Part shown: one piece after another, positions 20,653-27,448 of the stretch
How positions within the stretch are numbered: position 1 is the stretch's first letter
Layout: every line of letters begins with the position of its first letter
Assembly: GCA_964637485.1 (NCBI GenBank)
Contig: CAZWUU010000007.1
Span: 1-27,448 of the forward strand
Length of the DNA stretch: 27,448 nt
Reading direction: 5' to 3'
From: C7867-002 sp964637485
GTDB lineage: Bacteria > Patescibacteriota > Minisyncoccia > Phycocordibacterales > PALSA-1337
Notes under the pieces: generated by a model
Seen by the model: only the letters and a program-made list of their open reading frames with translations
What the model was told of the DNA's origin: nothing
Database searches by the model: none
Program-made: the position numbers and the translations under genes

Positions 20653-20826
20653 TGCCGGCGGAAGGACTTNNNNNNNNNNNNNNNNNNNNNNNNNNNNNNN
20701 NNNNNNNNNNNNNNNNNNNNNNNNNNNNNNNNNNNNNNNNNNNNNNNNNNNNNNNNNNNNNNNNNNNNNGCACCTTCGACCTTAGCTTTATGAGTGCTAT
20801 GCTCTAACTACCTGAGCTACGCCGGC
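20653..20826 (-). tRNA. tRNA with anticodon CAT (elongator Met or Ile2), split by a scaffold gap
   Basis: The right part (20770-20826, 57 nt) has acceptor GCCGGCG, D-arm, anticodon loop CTCATAA and T-stem GAAGG plus TGC. The left part (20653-20669, 17 nt) continues AAGT, CCTTC, CGCCGGC, A. Together they form exactly 74 nt with all stems paired, except an A-A at the base of the anticodon loop. So the gene is probably intact and the Ns are spurious. Initiator features are absent. Met and Ile2 cannot be told apart here. Confidence 0.8.
20670..20769. other. Scaffold gap (100 N) inside the tRNA-CAT gene
   Basis: 100 Ns between two halves that join into a complete tRNA, so true length may be zero. 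The 55 bp just left of the gap repeat at 20463-20517. Confidence 0.9.
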
Positions 20827-20872
20827 AAGTCTGAATACAATAATGCAAAATGCCATATTTCGCAAACGTATC

Positions 20873-20901
20873 TTGAACATAATCAGAGCATATGGCATAA
20901 T
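20873..20901 (+). promoter_or_regulatory. Promoter of tRNA-fMet
   Basis: TTGAAC (20873-20878), 17 bp, CATAAT (20896-20901), about 20 bp before the tRNA. It overlaps one arm of a 9-bp inverted repeat ATGCCATAT/ATATGGCAT (20850-20858 and 20890-20898) between the two divergent tRNAs. Confidence 0.6.
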
Positions 20902-20921
20902 GGAGGTCCAATAGGCCACCC

Positions 20922-20993
20922 CGCGGGGTAGGGTAACGGTAACCCGTCAGGCTCATAACCTGAAAATTGCTGGTTCGATTCCGGCCCCCGCAA
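20922..20993 (+). tRNA. Initiator tRNA-fMet (anticodon CAT)
   Basis: 72 nt. C1 faces A72 (unpaired), the hallmark of bacterial initiators; acceptor pairs GCGGGG/CCCCGC. Anticodon stem TCAGG/CCTGA, loop CTCATAA. T-stem GCTGG/CCGGC, loop TTCGATT. After A73 the genome reads CA, not CCA. Confidence 0.95.
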
Positions 20994-21077
20994 CAAGTAT
21001 TTGACAAATGTGTCTCTTTTGACAAAAAGACAATCCTCTTTTAATAACTCTCATATCAAAATTATACAATAAATAAG

Positions 21078-21100
21078 CCTCACGAATTGTCATCTGAGGC
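21078..21100 (-). terminator. Weak terminator after the membrane-HEPN-like gene
   Basis: GCCTCA/TGAGGC stem (6 bp, loop about 12 nt) followed on the minus strand by TTATTTATT. It lies about 35 bp past the stop at 21134. The rest of 20994-21133 is AT-rich with two TTGACA strings but no gene. Confidence 0.45.
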
Positions 21101-21133
21101 ATGTCATCTCAATTACAATATCCGCTAAATAAA

Positions 21134-21739
21134 TTAAATATAATAAAACTCCTCGAATACCCTCCTATATCTATGAACTACCTGGACGGCAATGCGATGA
21201 TCGAGGACAAAACCGCTCTCATGCGCTATGCGATTGCGAATCTTATGTGCCTCCCAGGCATCATCTATATTTTTGAATTCTCCAGGCTGGACGCGCTTCA
21301 GTTTTTCACCTACTCCTTCACCCTGATATCCCAATCCGGTCAGTATATCTAGAAGCATAGTGTCAGCTATGAGTATCGCCTGCTTCCAATCATTTTGATT
21401 GGTCGAATTTAGCGAAGCTGTGACTTTCGCCCACTTATCGCGCAAGACTTGATCTCCTTTTTGCGAAACTCCCTCCTCGAATGCAGGCACTACCTTTCTT
21501 TCATCAAATTTCTCTTTCTCCTTCTTTCTTATTATTTTCAGTTGCTCAACGCAATATATTGTCGCCACCAGGAAAAACAATGCAATACATATACTGATGA
21601 CGAATATGACTCTCCAGAAACCTTCGCCGAAATATACCAGCCATGGCAAATATGAGACAGCTTGATTCCACAATTCCAGAAATATATCTGTATCTATAGA
21701 AGGCGGCCCGACATTTGGCCGTATAAATTCCGACTGCAT
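21134..21739 (-). CDS. Membrane-anchored protein with C-terminal HEPN-like motif
   Basis: A 201-aa protein of a type common in CPR genomes but without a named function. One strong membrane helix lies at about residues 42-65 (WRVIFVISICIALFFLVATIY). A charged stretch follows, then a helical C-terminal domain (about 95-201): NDWKQAILIADTMLLDILTGLGY, GEKLKRV and AWEAHKIRNRIAHE. The last holds R168-N-x3-H173, the R-x4-H motif of HEPN ribonucleases. With the anchor, a membrane-bound RNase or toxin-like role is conceivable, but no partner gene is seen. TGA+TATAAT lies 6 nt before the ATG. It follows gatA in the same direction but has its own promoter. Confidence 0.7.
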   Translation of the reverse strand: MQSEFIRPNVGPPSIDTDIFLELWNQAVSYLPWLVYFGEGFWRVIFVISICIALFFLVATIYCVEQLKIIRKKEKEKFDERKVVPAFEEGVSQKGDQVLRDKWAKVTASLNSTNQNDWKQAILIADTMLLDILTGLGYQGEGVGEKLKRVQPGEFKNIDDAWEAHKIRNRIAHESGFVLDHRIAVQVVHRYRRVFEEFYYI

Positions 21740-21754
21740 GGAAATATTATATCA

Positions 21755-23182
21755 CTATTTGTTTATTTCTCTGCCGACAGAAAAGAGGGTTTCCTCATCT
21801 CCGTGTCTTGCGGTAAATTGTATGCCCACAGGCATGTCCTTTCCGTCAGTCTTCGAGTAACCGCAAGGAATGGATATGGCCGGCATTCCTGTGATATTCG
21901 CTGTAACCGTGAATATATCTTCTAGATACATCGCCACAGGATCGTTTGTCTTCTCGCCTATTTTAAATGCAGGACCAGGAGTGGTCGGTGTAGCTATGAT
22001 GTCCACTGATCTGAATGCATCCATAAATTCCTGAGTGATCAATTTCCTGACAGCGATAGCTCTATTGTAATACGCATCATAATATCCGGATGATAGTACG
22101 TATGTACCGAGCAATATTCTTCTTTTCACTTCCTTGCCAAGGCCTTTTGCTCTACTTTTGAAATAGTCATCTATGACGTCGGCACCATCCACATGCATGC
22201 CATATTTGACTCCATCAAATCTGGACATGTTCGACGAGACTTCTGCCGGCATAATGATGTAATAGACCATGAGAGCATTGGCTATGTTTGGTAGTTCTAC
22301 ATCCTTTATCTCATATCCATGTTTCTTGTACTTTTCTAGGGTGTCTTCGAAAGCTTTCATCGCCTGCTTATCCAGACCATCTCCCTTCAAGAAATGTCTC
22401 GGAACACCTATAACGGGTTTCTTGACTCCCACATGGCTTACAGAATAAGTCTCATCATCTATGGTGGTACCGTCTTTTGTATCTTTTCCTGATATGGCTT
22501 TATAGACTATTTCCGCATCACTCACAGTCTTGGTGATGGGACCTATCTGATCCAAGGATGAACCCATGGCCATGACCCCATATCGAGACACGGCTCCATA
22601 AGTCGGCTTTAGTCCCACAACACCGCAAAAACTGGCCGGCTGTCTTATCGAACCGCCAGTATCAGAACCGAGACTTATGAGTGCTCCATGCATAGCGACA
22701 GCGGCCGCTGATCCTCCGGACGAACCGCCAGCGACTCTACTATTATCATGGGGATTTTTCGTCACTCCGAAAGCAGAACTCTCTGTCGATCCTCCCATAG
22801 CAAACTCATCCATATTGGTCCTGCCCAGGAATACGACTCCTTGTTCTTTTAATTTCTTAATGACAGTAGCATCATACGTCGCTCTGTATTTCTCTATTAT
22901 TTTCGATGACGCACTGGCGACTTTTCCATTTACAAGAATATTATCCTTAACCGCACAAGGTATGCCCGTGAGCAAAGTAGCCCTGCCTTCCTGGAACATC
23001 TTATCGGCTTTCTTAGCATTCTCAAGAACATCATCATACATTTCCAAATAAGCATTTACATCCTTATTGCACTTATTCGCTTCATCTATATATGCCTTAG
23101 CCAAATCGACACATGTAAAATCACCTTTTTTAAGATGTTCGTGAGCAGTCGCTATATCTAATCCCTTTAAATCTATTTTCAT
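21755..23182 (-). CDS. gatA: Glutamyl/aspartyl-tRNA amidotransferase subunit A
   Basis: A 475-aa amidase subunit of GatCAB, which turns Glu-tRNA-Gln into Gln-tRNA-Gln and Asp-tRNA-Asn into Asn-tRNA-Asn. The amidase signature is GGSSGGSAAAVAMH followed by SLGSDTGGSIRQPASFCG. The catalytic triad is Lys in PCAVKDNIL, cis-Ser in GGSSGG and the Ser nucleophile in DTGGSIRQ. The ATG at 23182 comes one base after the gatC stop (TGATATG); a TTG 5 codons upstream would overlap gatC. gatB is not in the window. Confidence 0.97.
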   Translation of the reverse strand: MKIDLKGLDIATAHEHLKKGDFTCVDLAKAYIDEANKCNKDVNAYLEMYDDVLENAKKADKMFQEGRATLLTGIPCAVKDNILVNGKVASASSKIIEKYRATYDATVIKKLKEQGVVFLGRTNMDEFAMGGSTESSAFGVTKNPHDNSRVAGGSSGGSAAAVAMHGALISLGSDTGGSIRQPASFCGVVGLKPTYGAVSRYGVMAMGSSLDQIGPITKTVSDAEIVYKAISGKDTKDGTTIDDETYSVSHVGVKKPVIGVPRHFLKGDGLDKQAMKAFEDTLEKYKKHGYEIKDVELPNIANALMVYYIIMPAEVSSNMSRFDGVKYGMHVDGADVIDDYFKSRAKGLGKEVKRRILLGTYVLSSGYYDAYYNRAIAVRKLITQEFMDAFRSVDIIATPTTPGPAFKIGEKTNDPVAMYLEDIFTVTANITGMPAISIPCGYSKTDGKDMPVGIQFTARHGDEETLFSVGREINK

Positions 23183-23183
23183 A

Positions 23184-23477
23184 TCAGTCTTGAGCAATTA
23201 TTTTTTTCACTGCTACAAAATCCTTTTCTCTATGCGGCGCCTCACGGAGCAGAGCTTCTCTCTCATCTGTGTTCCTTTCCGCTACGACATCATCTCTCAT
23301 GACGTTTCGGAGAACTCCTACTCGACCACTTTCGTCCATATCAACTTTCACTTTTTTAAGCTGATCTATATATCCCAATATAGAATCAAACTCCTTAACA
23401 AAGGAATTTTTTTCCTCAGCGGTCAACTCTATTCTGGCCAAATTGGCCAGATGCTCGATATCCTTCACGGTAATCAT
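23184..23477 (-). CDS. gatC: Glutamyl/aspartyl-tRNA amidotransferase subunit C
   Basis: A 97-aa subunit that wraps around and stabilises GatA. The opening ITVKDIEHLANLARIELTAEEKNSFVKEFDSILGYIDQLKKV is the family pattern. VLRNVMRDDVV and REALLREAPHREKDFVAVKKII at the end match the GatA-binding tail. Its ATG overlaps the ligA stop by 4 nt, and gatA follows after 1 nt, so the three are translationally coupled. Confidence 0.95.
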   Translation of the reverse strand: MITVKDIEHLANLARIELTAEEKNSFVKEFDSILGYIDQLKKVKVDMDESGRVGVLRNVMRDDVVAERNTDEREALLREAPHREKDFVAVKKIIAQD

Positions 23478-25537
23478 GGCTTGATAGTATCAGGTGAAGC
23501 TATCATGTTCAAGAATTGGTTTTCGTCTATCACAGCAACTCCCAACTTCTTGGCTTTATCGAGTTTGGATCCGGCTTGAGAACCGGCGACCAGATAGGAA
23601 GTCTTTTTAGATATGGAACTTGATACGTCGCCACCATTCTCTCTAACCATGCTTTCTGCCCTAGTCCTGTCGAGGGTTGGCATAGTCCCAGTAAAAACAA
23701 ATGACTTACCTCTGAATCTCATACCCCTGCCTTCCGACTTCGTAATGGTTATATGCTTAAGAAGATTCTCGACCAATTTCCTATTCTCACCATCTCGCAA
23801 CCAATCATGCAAAGAATTAGCCACTTTTGGTCCGACGCCGTATATATTCTCGAAATCCTCTTTGCCTGCTTTTATGAGTTTATCTACTGTCCCAAAATGA
23901 TCAGCCAGATCATGTGCTGTCTCTTCTCCCACCTGCGGTATAGATAGCGAAGCGATAAACCGAGGTAATGAAATACTTCTTGATTTCTCTATGGAACTGA
24001 GCACGTTGTCCGCCGACTTCTCTGCAAACCTCGGCAAATTGATAAGATCCCCTTTCTCCAGATTAAATATGTCATCAAATGTAGAGATCAATCCGTTTTC
24101 TATCAGAAGATCAAGTGTCTGAGGTCCAAGACCGTCCATATCAAAACATTTTTTGGAAGTGAAATAATGAAACTTTCTTTTTTGCAATTCGAATGAATCC
24201 TTGTTTACACATCTCCATGCCGCTTCGCCAGGAATGCGTTCTATACGCCCGTCTCCTCCGCAGGCACTCACATGACTCGGCCAGATGAAAGGTTTTTCCT
24301 TTCCGGTTCGTAACTCGCGCACCACACTGACGATATCAGGTATGACATCTCCGGCTTTTTGTAGAATAACAGTATCTCCAATGCGTACGTCCAACCGTTT
24401 GATTTCGTCTTCATTATGAAGAGTCGCTCGAGAGACAGTGGAACCAGCTACAACCACAGGTTTCAGCACAGCAACCGGTGTCACGACTCCCGTTCTGCCC
24501 ACCTGAAAAACTATATCCTCCAATACGGTAGTCACCTGCTCCGCAGGAAATTTATAGGCGACTCCCCATCTCGGAGATTTTCCCGTATAACCCAAAACAT
24601 CTTGGATTTTTCTGCCGTTCACTTTTATGACTATGCCGTCCAGACCATACGGTAGACCGTGTCTCTTCTTCGTCCATTCTTCGTAATATTTCTGAACGTC
24701 GGCGACAGTTCGACACACTCTATGATGCGGGTTTATCTGAAATCCCAATTTACTGAGCAACTCTATTTCAGCATCCTGAGTTTCAGGCAACATGTTTACA
24801 CCGTCCAATCTGATTCTCTCAATGTCATATATGAAACTATCTAGATTTCTGGATGCGGTGATCCTGGTATCCAATTGCCGGAGCGAGCCGGCTGCCAAAT
24901 TTCTAGTGTTGGCATACAGAGGCTTATTCTCCTTCTTGCGTTCAGAGTTTATCTTATCCAAATCTTCCACGCTCATCCATATTTCCCCTACCACGATAGC
25001 GTCTACTGGCTTTTTCAGTTCCTTCGGTATAGACCTTGCCGTTTTTACATTCATGGTTACATCTTCTCCGACACTGCCATCGCCTCTGGTGGCCGCCTGC
25101 ACCAATTTTCCTTTTTCATATGTCAGAATAACCTTGAGTCCGTCTATCTTTAGCTCGACGCAATATTCCAATTTTTCTTCATGAATACCGCCCTTATCCA
25201 TGAAGTTTTTTATTTTTTCATCCCATTTTATGAGCTCGCCATTATCGAAGACATCATCGAATGACCACTGCTCGACTTCATGCTTTACCTTCTTAAATTC
25301 CTTCAAAACTCCGCCTCCGACCGTAAGGGTCGGACTGTCTGAAGTTCTTAGACCTGGATAATTATTTTCTATCGTTTCCAATTCTTTGAGTAAAGAATCG
25401 TACGCTTCATCGCTTATCTCCGGCTTATCATGCGTATGATATTGATCCCTGTGATACTGAATAAGCGTTTTGAGCTTATTTAGACGCTCAATAACGGATT
25501 TTGAAGCACCTTTTATCTTACTTTTCGGCATGGCCAT
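23474..25537 (-). CDS. ligA: NAD-dependent DNA ligase
   Basis: A 687-aa ligase sealing nicks in replication and repair. Domain Ia has YHTHDKPEISDEAYDSLLKEL. The adenylation site is ELKIDGLK with nucleophile Lys130. OB-fold motifs follow (WGVAYKFPAEQ, GRTGVVTPVAVL), then helix-hairpin-helix repeats (about 470-600) and a C-terminal BRCT domain (FRGKSFVFTGTMPTLDR to the end). The zinc finger region SACGGDGRIERIPGEAAWRC keeps only two of the usual four cysteines: the first position of CPxCG and the last (RCVNKDS) are changed. A second ATG two codons in (25531) lies 6 nt after TAGGAT and could be the true start. It follows the PilX-like gene by 3 nt. Confidence 0.96.
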   Translation of the reverse strand: MAMPKSKIKGASKSVIERLNKLKTLIQYHRDQYHTHDKPEISDEAYDSLLKELETIENNYPGLRTSDSPTLTVGGGVLKEFKKVKHEVEQWSFDDVFDNGELIKWDEKIKNFMDKGGIHEEKLEYCVELKIDGLKVILTYEKGKLVQAATRGDGSVGEDVTMNVKTARSIPKELKKPVDAIVVGEIWMSVEDLDKINSERKKENKPLYANTRNLAAGSLRQLDTRITASRNLDSFIYDIERIRLDGVNMLPETQDAEIELLSKLGFQINPHHRVCRTVADVQKYYEEWTKKRHGLPYGLDGIVIKVNGRKIQDVLGYTGKSPRWGVAYKFPAEQVTTVLEDIVFQVGRTGVVTPVAVLKPVVVAGSTVSRATLHNEDEIKRLDVRIGDTVILQKAGDVIPDIVSVVRELRTGKEKPFIWPSHVSACGGDGRIERIPGEAAWRCVNKDSFELQKRKFHYFTSKKCFDMDGLGPQTLDLLIENGLISTFDDIFNLEKGDLINLPRFAEKSADNVLSSIEKSRSISLPRFIASLSIPQVGEETAHDLADHFGTVDKLIKAGKEDFENIYGVGPKVANSLHDWLRDGENRKLVENLLKHITITKSEGRGMRFRGKSFVFTGTMPTLDRTRAESMVRENGGDVSSSISKKTSYLVAGSQAGSKLDKAKKLGVAVIDENQFLNMIASPDTIKP

Positions 25538-25540
25538 ATC

Positions 25541-26146
25541 CTACCATATACCGTATTGGGTGAGGCGCAGAGCGCGTTCCACCGTACCTGGATTTGCGGC
25601 ATCGGGAGAAGTCACCCCGTTCGCGGTAGTACAATGATTGTATCCTCTGGAATCAATTATAGTTATCGGTCTATTATCTTTAGGGTTGTCCCCAGTGGTT
25701 ATGGAGAGCTTCATGCAGGACCCCGCTTGCCCGCCACTGGTCGTGAAGTGTACCCAACCCTCCTGCTGACGCACAATATTATTTGGATCTAAATCATCTA
25801 CCGTGACAACGTTTGCCGGAGATATGATGTAAGGATCTACCAGAGTTAAGGTGACGTTCGATCCACCGCACGTCAATATATTTGAAACCGAGCTGGATGC
25901 ATATGTTCCTGCGTATACCGCATTGCCGGCATTAGAATTCGCCCAGCTGGCAGGATTTACGGCGCATTCTATACCTGCATCGGCAGCATAAAAAGCATAT
26001 ATAGAGTTTCTGGCTGAAACTGACAGTTCATATTGTTTTCTAGAAATATTTACTATAAATACTGCTACACCGAGCACCAGTGACGCCGTCAAAACAGCGA
26101 AAAGCAGTGTGTAACCTCTATTTGAATAAATCTTTTTACTTATCAT
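25541..26146 (-). CDS. PilX-like pilus assembly protein
   Basis: A 201-aa envelope protein. The N-terminus GYTLLFAVLTASLVLGVAVFI is a pseudopilin-like membrane helix without the Glu5 of classical pilins. FYAADAGIECAVN is the 'AADAGIE' mark of PilX-type proteins of type IV pilus operons. The rest is a small beta-rich, Gly/Thr/Asn-rich domain with cysteines (ILTCGGSN, GSCMKLS, YNHCTT). It probably belongs to a minor-pilin tip or priming complex. It starts 1 nt after the stop of the upstream pseudopilin gene. Confidence 0.8.
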   Translation of the reverse strand: MISKKIYSNRGYTLLFAVLTASLVLGVAVFIVNISRKQYELSVSARNSIYAFYAADAGIECAVNPASWANSNAGNAVYAGTYASSSVSNILTCGGSNVTLTLVDPYIISPANVVTVDDLDPNNIVRQQEGWVHFTTSGGQAGSCMKLSITTGDNPKDNRPITIIDSRGYNHCTTANGVTSPDAANPGTVERALRLTQYGIW

Positions 26147-26147
26147 G

Positions 26148-26690
26148 TTATCTCAATGAAGCTGTGATTATGCTCGTCAGATCAACGCTATATGACGTAC
26201 TACTTTCGTCCCACTGCACAACCACGCTAACCGTGCATTCTGAAACTGATGAGCATTGATTGGTCGTACCAGCATCGTGTAAGTAGAACGCTCGCTGAAA
26301 CTTGCTCGCCGGTGCTCCTGTGTTTGTATTTATATATCCGACACTGGAATCCAGATAAAGTCTGCAATATCCGGCTCCGCAATCGATCTTTACGCTTGGT
26401 CCCAAACCGAAACCTATAGAACTCGCATCACATTTGGCAGTGTAGTTGCATGTCGTTAGATCAGTCAGCCAATCTATTTCATCGTCGACATTGTTGTCTC
26501 TGATGTTTTTCAGAACCTCCATGCTTTCTTGAGCCAAATATGAAGCTATGAGCTGATTCTTTCCTATTTCTGCACCGATAAGACCCTTGCCAGCCACAAC
26601 CAGAGGACCGGCCACCGCTATCATGAGCACCGTCACCGCCACCAATGTTTCTATTATTGTAAATCCTGTTTCGTTTGTTCTATTGATCAT
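26148..26690 (-). CDS. Type IV pilus prepilin-like protein (PilV-like)
   Basis: A 180-aa prepilin. The leader MINRTNETG is cut before FTIIETLVAVTVLMIAVAGPLVV, a typical class III cleavage site with Glu at mature position 5 and a hydrophobic assembly helix. The C-terminal domain is beta-rich and has several cysteines (TTCNYTAKCD, DCGAGYC, NQCSSVSEC), likely disulfide-bonded outside the cell. 'QESMEVLKNIRDNNVDD' resembles PilV/GspI-type minor pilins. It lies in a run of four pseudopilin genes. Confidence 0.85.
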   Translation of the reverse strand: MINRTNETGFTIIETLVAVTVLMIAVAGPLVVAGKGLIGAEIGKNQLIASYLAQESMEVLKNIRDNNVDDEIDWLTDLTTCNYTAKCDASSIGFGLGPSVKIDCGAGYCRLYLDSSVGYINTNTGAPASKFQRAFYLHDAGTTNQCSSVSECTVSVVVQWDESSTSYSVDLTSIITASLR

Positions 26691-26700
26691 ACTTTTTGTT

Positions 26701-27333
26701 TTAAGGCACTCTCGGCGATGTGGCTGTCTGCAGAGTGAAAGTTGTCCTAGAAGTATCCTTTGTTCCAGCTATGCCTTCGAGTTTCAAGAATAGCAATGGG
26801 TATCCTTCATCATACATTCTCAAGTGATAATTTGTGAGAGTAACTATCTCTTCATCGATAATAGGATAGTAGAGTGACGTCTGCGCGCTAGGAGCCAGAA
26901 ACTCATTGCATTCGGCTTGTATTGCTTTCTTCATGATGAACCCTTGCGTTCCAGGAACTATTTCATAAGCATTGATAAGATTGCACGCATTACCGGCACC
27001 CAATCTCGAGGTCAAAAAAGCAAAAGCAACGCCATTGCTCCCGGCTCCATTTCCATACAACTCACTACACCCCGTATTTGTCTGCTCGGTAATAGTAGAA
27101 ATATTGAGTTCCTCACCAGCGCCGAGCGCCTTACAATACAACTTAGTTCCTGCACGAACCTCGCGGGTGAGGGATTCCATAGTAAACGATATACTCATGA
27201 CAGCATCCTTGATGGTTTGAGCTTTTTTGTTCGCGTCGATGATCCTCACTAGAGCCGCCAAAGCCACCACACAAACAATTGAAAAAATCATTATTGCAAC
27301 CATTATTTCAACCAATGTGAATCCTCTCTTCAT
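26701..27333 (-). CDS. Type IV pilus prepilin-like protein (PilW/GspJ-like)
   Basis: A 210-aa prepilin with short leader MKRG and mature start FTLVEIMVAIMIFSIVCVVALAAL. The following SISFTMESLTREVRAG helix resembles PilW/GspJ-type minor pilins. The C-terminal domain is globular with three or four cysteines. Its ATG follows the stop of the upstream gene by one base (TGATATG), indicating coupled translation. It is secreted through the type IV pilus machinery, whose core genes are not in the window. Confidence 0.85.
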   Translation of the reverse strand: MKRGFTLVEIMVAIMIFSIVCVVALAALVRIIDANKKAQTIKDAVMSISFTMESLTREVRAGTKLYCKALGAGEELNISTITEQTNTGCSELYGNGAGSNGVAFAFLTSRLGAGNACNLINAYEIVPGTQGFIMKKAIQAECNEFLAPSAQTSLYYPIIDEEIVTLTNYHLRMYDEGYPLLFLKLEGIAGTKDTSRTTFTLQTATSPRVP

Positions 27334-27334
27334 A

Positions 27335-27448
27335 TCACTTTTTTACTGATACTTGTCCGTTCTGTCTCACGAAAACAGTTCTTGATGCCCCATCATTTCC
27401 AGCGATAAGTATTTCTGCATATGGACCTGTCACCCATTGTCCTCCAGA
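27335..27448 (-). CDS. 3' end of an upstream pseudopilin-type gene (partial)
   Basis: An open frame enters at the right edge and stops at TGA 27335-27337. The 37 residues start SGGQWVTGPYAEILIAG and end QNGQVSVKK. The 'G-x-x-E-I-x-IAG...VFVRQNG' beta pattern resembles the C-terminus of minor pilins of the GspH/FimT sort. It is the first visible gene of the pilin-ligA-gatCA run. Only the tail is visible, so the family is inferred from context. Confidence 0.6.
   Translation of the reverse strand, partial: SGGQWVTGPYAEILIAGNDGASRTVFVRQNGQVSVKK

Noticed and set aside
11317..20826. A large tRNA-bounded genomic island between the two GC-rich repeats.
   Set aside because: The interval carries core genes (pyrG, ftsEX, prfB), no integrase or phage genes, and the repeats flank different tRNAs.
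1..27448. CRISPR array.
   Set aside because: No regularly spaced repeats with unique spacers were seen. The tandem units near the gaps are too long and contain tRNA pieces.

Overview
The window looks like an assembled metagenome scaffold from a Candidate Phyla Radiation (Patescibacteria) bacterium, most likely of the Parcubacteria type. The evidence is trimmed housekeeping proteins (an aspartyl-tRNA synthetase without its GAD insertion, a short RF2), a ligA-gatC-gatA operon behind type IV pseudopilins, tRNAs without an encoded CCA, many short proteins of unknown role, and a diversity-generating retroelement (DGR). UGA is an ordinary stop: several genes end in TGA and an RF2 gene is present. 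Two 100-N runs are scaffold gaps. Exact 55-bp repeats beside them suggest a de Bruijn assembly with k=55.

Layout. 1-2.8 kb: start of a leftward gene, then aspS, an ECF-type sigma factor and a short-chain dehydrogenase. 2.8-7.3 kb: envelope and secreted functions (periplasmic binding protein, DUF3298-like protein, matrixin-like protease, HEAGH membrane protein, RDD protein, DgkA-type lipid kinase) plus two tiny, very basic ORFs. 7.4-11.3 kb: leftward small enzymes (DUF218-like, SRPBCC, Nudix, zinc-binding protein, APH-like kinase) and one unrecognised rightward gene with its own promoter and terminator. 11.3-11.9 kb: tRNA-Gln flanked by copies of its own 3' and 5' ends, a GC-rich repeat and a gap. 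11.9-17 kb: a Nudix-like protein, then pyrG, ftsX, ftsE and prfB, all leftward. 17-17.4 kb: two tRNA-Thr genes, the second split by a group I intron of about 181 nt.

17.5-20.3 kb is a complete DGR: reverse transcriptase, Avd-like protein, template repeat (TR), and a target gene whose 3' end holds the variable repeat (VR). TR and VR differ at 17 positions in the diversified core, and all 17 are adenines in the TR coding strand. Avd lies on the strand opposite to the other parts. It overlaps the RT start head to head at a C10 tract and a perfect palindrome, and it meets the TR terminator tail to tail. 20.3-21 kb holds tRNA-Asp, a gap-split tRNA-CAT with a second copy of the GC-rich repeat, and initiator tRNA-fMet. 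21.1-27.4 kb is one leftward block: a membrane protein with an R-N-x3-H motif, gatA, gatC, ligA and four pseudopilin/PilX-like genes.

About 15 genes have a -10 hexamer exactly 6-7 nt before the start codon, usually with an extended TGn, so leaderless mRNA seems to be the rule here. The exceptions with a leader and a ribosome binding site are the unknown gene at 9.3 kb, the Nudix-like gene at 11.9 kb and the DGR target, which are the likeliest acquired genes.
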